Shown here piece by piece: positions 59,590 through 64,000 of a stretch of 64,000 nt of DNA. The translations under genes were made by a program, and so were the position numbers. The stretch spans positions 496,001-560,000 of the forward strand of contig JBAJFG010000034.1 of assembly GCA_037903475.1 (NCBI GenBank), written 5' to 3'. The stretch is from Ancylostoma caninum. Taxonomy: Eukaryota > Nematoda > Chromadorea > Rhabditida > Ancylostomatidae. Below the pieces are notes generated by a model. That model was not told where the DNA came from. It searched no databases and saw nothing but the letters and a program-made list of their open reading frames with translations. Position 1 is the first letter of the stretch. The number at the start of each line of letters is the position of its first letter.

Positions 59590-60990
59590 CTATCCTAGCT
59601 CCAGCCCAAATTTCTGGCATTTTTCCCATAAAAGTGTAAAATTGCATGTCTTTTAACACTTTTATCATGTATTTATCATTTATCGAGTCAAGTATTATAA
59701 TTATTTCACTCTAAAAATCTCAGTTCACACAAAAATCCTAGCCTTCCTGGATTACACTGGATATAGTATATTATCACTCCAGAAGTTTACCTTGATTCCA
59801 CTCGGTTCCATAGTAGTGGAGTAGAAGGCTTATTTTTGAAAAATTATTTCGCACCAACATAGGCTTTATGGAAAATCCTTGAAGAGCCAGATTCGTGCTA
59901 GTTCTGATCGAGAAATCGCCAGATTCCTCGTACATAGTTCTGATCTTATCTGTAAAAATATGGTATTTTTGAGACTAAATAGTTTCTATATTTATAATTC
60001 TCGGGCTAGTTTCCTTTGAAAACATGTATAACTGCATTTTCGGGTGAACTCCGCCTCCTTTTCACTTCCTTCTCGTGGCGCTTCACGTGGAGCTTCTCTT
60101 TCTTCCTTTTTCCTTTTGAGCCTATAATTAGTTCGGGAACAAGCACACAAGTGAAAAGCCATTTTAATTACTGTGGATTTTCTCCAGCATCGCAATTTCA
60201 TCCTGAAAGAGAGTGCAAGCAGAACTGGGGCAAACGTAATCACGGGACAAGCGTCAACGTGTTCTTTTTGTGTTGTCGGGTATTTTTTCTTTACAGTTCA
60301 CGTAAAAAACCATTGAAATCCTTTGTCAAGTCAGTGTACTTCTCCTAGCAACACTCGCCAGCATGTTTTTCTCTGTTTTCGATGTCTACTGAGCTCTGTA
60401 ACCAGTTTACCGGACTGTACGCGCAGAGGCGCCTGCGCACGCGTCACTTCTTTTTACTGCAGTAATTTCTAGCTGAGTGGTGAGAATGCAGATGAAAGTG
60501 AAGTGTGTGAATTATTTGCCAAAAATCATCGGGGCACATCATCTATATGGTTGTTTTTCCCCATCAGATGGAGTTTGTTTTCTTTCTGAATGACTAGCGC
60601 CGTATGATTCACCCTATATGACCGATAGGGGGTGTCTTGGTAAACTTTCGTGCCGTTCTCCTTTCCTAGTCGGCCTTTTATTGTATGGATTCTTAACGCC
60701 AGCTGCACGTATCACTGCCATACGTGCGTGCGTTTCCTGGACTTCCTGGATTATGTCATCGCATCTATTGCAATGCAATGTTGCGCAACAATTTCCACAT
60801 ACTATGATGAGTAACGAGTCAACAGCGAGTCTTATGGTTTGGTCTTCGATTCCCGTTGTTTGTCGTGTCACGTTATTCTGACACAATACGTCTTGTGTGC
60901 ACTGCTGCGCTCGTATCGCTTTCCCGCTGTCGATTCATTGCTACATATTACTGCAGTAACACCAGCCGGTTAACTATTGCTTCATTTACA

Positions 60991-61003
60991 GTGTAGTACA
61001 AAA
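60991..61003 (+). promoter_or_regulatory. Probable trans-splice acceptor before the PMP3-family gene
   Basis: TTCATTTACAG ends at 60991, 11 nt before the ATG. It has the same layout as the other gene starts in the window. Confidence 0.4.
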
Positions 61004-61056
61004 TGGCTCTTACCTGCTCTGACGTGCCGAAATTCCTCTGCGCTGTTCTTCTTCCG
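61003..61056 (+). CDS. First exon of a PMP3/UPF0057 small membrane protein (partial)
   Basis: Eighteen codons, MALTCSDVPKFLCAVLLP, are followed at once by a strong GTGAGT donor. The peptide matches the start of nematode PMP3/UPF0057 proteins, about 55-60-residue stress-linked proteolipids with two transmembrane helices. In these, the next residues are usually P[IL]GV[FW]xExGC. That second exon was not found in the remaining 2.9 kb, so the intron must run past 64000. In yeast the family affects plasma-membrane potential; the role here is inferred from the family only. Because the exon is short, the call rests on an 18-residue match plus the splice and acceptor signals. Confidence 0.7.
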
Positions 61057-63958
61057 GTGAGTTTCTGCATTTTTCCTTTGAATGTAATATTCCTAGGTGA
61101 TGGAAATGTTGTTTTTTTTCTGGATTTGATCCATGGCTAATCCTCCCTCGCTGTGAGCACTAGCAAAACTCAAGTTTGCGCGAATCGATAGCGAACTGTT
61201 TGTTTGCCATACAATTTCGGAGCTCCTGGTGTTATTTCCGCGCTGAGCAGAGAATAATATTTTCAATTCGCCTCGGATCCATCCAGAAAACCTGGGAAGA
61301 TGGGGGCGTTGAGTTGTTTTCGACCAATGTTGCGTAGTTTCTTTTAAATTCAAAATTCTTTGCTAAATTCTCGTAAACAATATGTGAACAGCAATACGAA
61401 AGCCATTAACTCCGCGTTGTAATCCTTAATTTCATGGATGTCGGTGCAATTTCCACGCATCGATCTTTGTTGTAGTGTTCTCGGAGTCTCATTTCAAACG
61501 AGAGCTCGCCGTAATGTGATTGTTCCCAGTAACATTGTGATTACTCGCTGCACCCCATGACGCCACAAAGGGTTTCATCGAAAACTGCCAGTTAACTGCG
61601 AGTAAAGTATCAGAAGAGTCGCACATACATGCATAGATTCTAGCAGTAATAGTACAAAAAGTATGTGAGAGTTCAGGAAGGAAACATCTAACGTGACTGG
61701 TTACAAGTTTTTTTTACTAGTTATCACTATCTCCAACATCTACCAATCAGTTTCTTTTTTTTTTCTCTCCTGGACACATATTCATGTTGCACGAGTCACG
61801 TTAGCAACCGAATTAATTAATCAGTAACTAGCAGCAAAGTGGTAGTAATGTAGATATAGTAATCATGGGATAGATACCATATTTCTGCCTGTGTCCTACG
61901 ATTTTTTCCCAATTAATTAGTAAGTAAAAATAACAAGTAATTGGTTCTAGGCTCTACAATATACCTTTAGTGTTCTCTTTTCTGGATAAAGGTTACTAAC
62001 AACTCACATTTGGTAACAAGCTACGACGAACCACAAATGCTTACATATCCGTCGGAAAAATTATGACTACTGCTTAGATTACTAAACTTACTGCTTAATT
62101 AGTAAATGTCTTATAAGTGTCCTATTCTAGGTCACATGCTGTATAACGTGCACTTTGCTGTTATTTTTCTATCACTTAGTGCGAAGATTTACCCTTATCT
62201 CTCCTAGGCAACAGTTTTTATACAGTTGTGATGGCAGAGTACAACGGAAAGTGCATTTATTCCCTAAAATTTTACTCGAAAGTACATTTCTGTCACTCAT
62301 TTTTCATTTCTGACTATTTTTGAGACTACTCAGGGATATACCTAAATGCATTAGCGCAAGAGTCTTTCTTGTTATTAGGCTCAGGATTAGGATGTGGACA
62401 TATTTCTTAGAAAGAGAAGATGTTGTTCTGCTTCTACAATCCATATTCCTGGTTAAAATTCAGTTATATGTGGAAAATATAGCGAAAAAACCAGTTTTAC
62501 AAGTAACTGCATACTTAGTAATGAAGAAGAAGCAGTCTTTATTTAGAATCTGGGAGGTCTCAGAATATGAAAGTAGCTGTTTTCCGAACCACCGACTCAT
62601 ACTTGTTTGTCTCCTGAAAAGCGGGTTTTCGACTGGGAAAATCCCTTCCCATAAAAGTGAAGTTGAGGGCTGTAGTTAGGCATGTTCTTTCAACGACAAA
62701 TTTGCTAATTTTCATTACTTACTCAATTTTATTCCTTTTCGTACGAATATGATGTATGTAACTGCTGTTTAACTGAGAAATATATTAGAGTTAGAAAGAA
62801 ATGCGGGAAAGTTCTACCTACGGGTTCATTTTTTTGTAAAATTTAGTTTATTTCACTTTGTTGTATACTATTTTATTTATTTATTTGTCATATGCCAGAA
62901 AAATGGGTTACGTAGAAAATATGAAACACCGTCATGTGAGTAACTAAAAAGTAACTACGTACATGGGTGAGGGGTTCCATGAAAAAAATCCAGCATCTCC
63001 TCACGAGATTTTCGCGCCTATTTCCTAGCCAAGTTTCGAAAAAAAAATGCTTCCAGCCTTAAAATCTTTTAGGTTATACAATTCACCCCATTACATTTTA
63101 ACAGGTATGCAGCTAATTGATACCTATATAATAGTAAGTGTTTGGAAAAGATCTGTCAGCAAATGGCTGTTTGTTTCTGCGACCGTGCAGCTAGTTCCCA
63201 ACTCACTGCCGATCAAAAAAGATGCAGTAATGCAGTAGCTATTGTAACTTGCATTTAAGTGGTAGTTAAATAATAGAATGCTCGTTGCTGCAGCTTGTTA
63301 AATGGTACTTAAGGAAATTGAAAAAGGTCTCAAGTGCCGATGACTTCGTGCAATTCGTGCAATTGTGACTGCGGCCTACCTTTAAACGATCATCGACCAA
63401 GGTCCAACACTCTGGCACGTGCAGCTCGAAAATGACGTGTAGTACCTATAAAAATTATCGCAACTCGCGTCATAGTTGTTTTGTTTTTCGCTATTCTGCA
63501 CAAGAACAGGTTCTTTCGATAAAAACAGCCGAACTCCTAAGCCACGAGTATAATCCTCATCCAGAAAAACACCCGGTGGAGATGGGGACGCCTCTTAGCA
63601 GTTGGTGGCTGTTCTGGTGTGAGATTTTCTGGATAAAAACCGTACTTCTTTATCCATACTGTTGATATTGGCAATGTTTGCCGTAGACAAACAGCATTTA
63701 TGTGCTTTCATCAAAAGAACAACCACTCGATAGTTGTCGACAAAGCTATGTCAATAAATTCTAGTCAACATTAGGGTTCATGCTGGGGGTAGGAAAAAGT
63801 TTTCTGCTGAAGTTGAAGACGAACAGCATAACTAGCAAATATTTCCGGGGGGGGGGAGCTAGTTTCGGTGGGGGGAGCTAGTTTTGGTAGCAATGAACTC
63901 TCACTTTCAGGATGTGATCCTGTAATAATTTATGTACTACGTAGGACGTAGTAAAATG
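61057..63958 (+). other. Long first intron of the PMP3-family gene, no other gene seen
   Basis: A/T-rich sequence with many T-runs. Open frames at 62320-62679 and 63047-63238 lack domains and splice partners. A (TTTA)n microsatellite lies at 62871-62886 and a G-run at 63847-63857, next to a duplicated GGGGAGCTAGTTT[CT]GGT unit (63853-63888). Confidence 0.45.
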
Positions 63959-64000
63959 TTAGGTTGGTCAAAAAGTCTTGCACCAGGTTTTTCCATTTTT
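63959..64000. mobile_element. Mariner-like terminal inverted repeat, cut by window edge
   Basis: TTAGGTTGGTCAAAAAGTC at 63959 closely resembles the 5' end of mariner elements, many of which begin TTAGGTTGG and continue with a run of A and AGT. Only the first 42 bp are visible. Whether a transposase follows cannot be seen. If so, it sits inside the first intron of the PMP3-family gene. Confidence 0.6.

Noticed and set aside
1..64000. tRNA, rRNA, spliced-leader RNA and CRISPR features
   Set aside because: I looked for TTCRA-type T-loops with acceptor stems, conserved rRNA cores, spliced-leader sequences and spaced direct repeats. None was convincing, though an unaided reading can miss a tRNA.

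Overview
The window looks like genomic DNA of a nematode, most likely a clade V strongylid (hookworm or Haemonchus type). The genes have many short exons, U-rich TTTCAG 3' splice sites and introns that are often 45-80 nt. There are 3' splice-site-like sequences just upstream of start codons, as expected for spliced-leader trans-splicing. The protein families are nematode-typical: EB modules, a lustrin Cys-rich domain and a CBM14 plus chitin-deacetylase architecture. No bacterial or viral operon, tRNA or rRNA was found. All recognised genes are on the + strand. Gene models were built by hand from splice signals and reading phase; each full model sums to a multiple of three.

Layout. (1) 3959-25498: a giant secreted chitin-associated protein with 37 coding exons, 3115 aa predicted. 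It has a signal peptide, an N-terminal chitin-binding domain, roughly 40 EB modules with low-complexity linkers, and a C-terminal polysaccharide (chitin) deacetylase domain. A competing terminal exon (20807-21225) encodes a lustrin Cys-rich domain and stop codon, giving a predicted 2611-aa isoform without the enzyme domain. The deacetylase domain carries Asn in place of two conserved His residues. (2) 33.6-34.3 kb: coding-looking fragments, including a La-motif-like peptide, that I could not assemble into a gene. (3) 35069-37940: a seven-exon gene for a 299-aa putative FLYWCH-like zinc-binding protein. (4) 43406-52178: a 14-exon MBOAT lysophospholipid acyltransferase of the MBOAT1/2 type, 485 aa, ending in an ER-retrieval dilysine. 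(5) 61003-61056: the first exon of a PMP3/UPF0057 small membrane protein that continues past the window. (6) 63959-64000: the start of a mariner-like terminal inverted repeat, cut by the window edge.

The spaces between genes and many introns hold fold-back (MITE-like) elements, a 670-bp CATT tetranucleotide array, short tandem duplications and (TTTA)n-headed repeats. The most distinctive non-coding pattern is a set of short hairpins pairing ATTGG with CCAAT boxes, often nested with GGGCGTGG/CCACGCCC. They recur in introns of the EB/deacetylase gene and in two larger fold-back elements elsewhere.

The four recognised genes are separate transcription units and show no sign of an operon. Gene 1 acts in extracellular chitin matrix, gene 4 in ER phospholipid remodelling, gene 5 in membranes and gene 3 probably in the nucleus.
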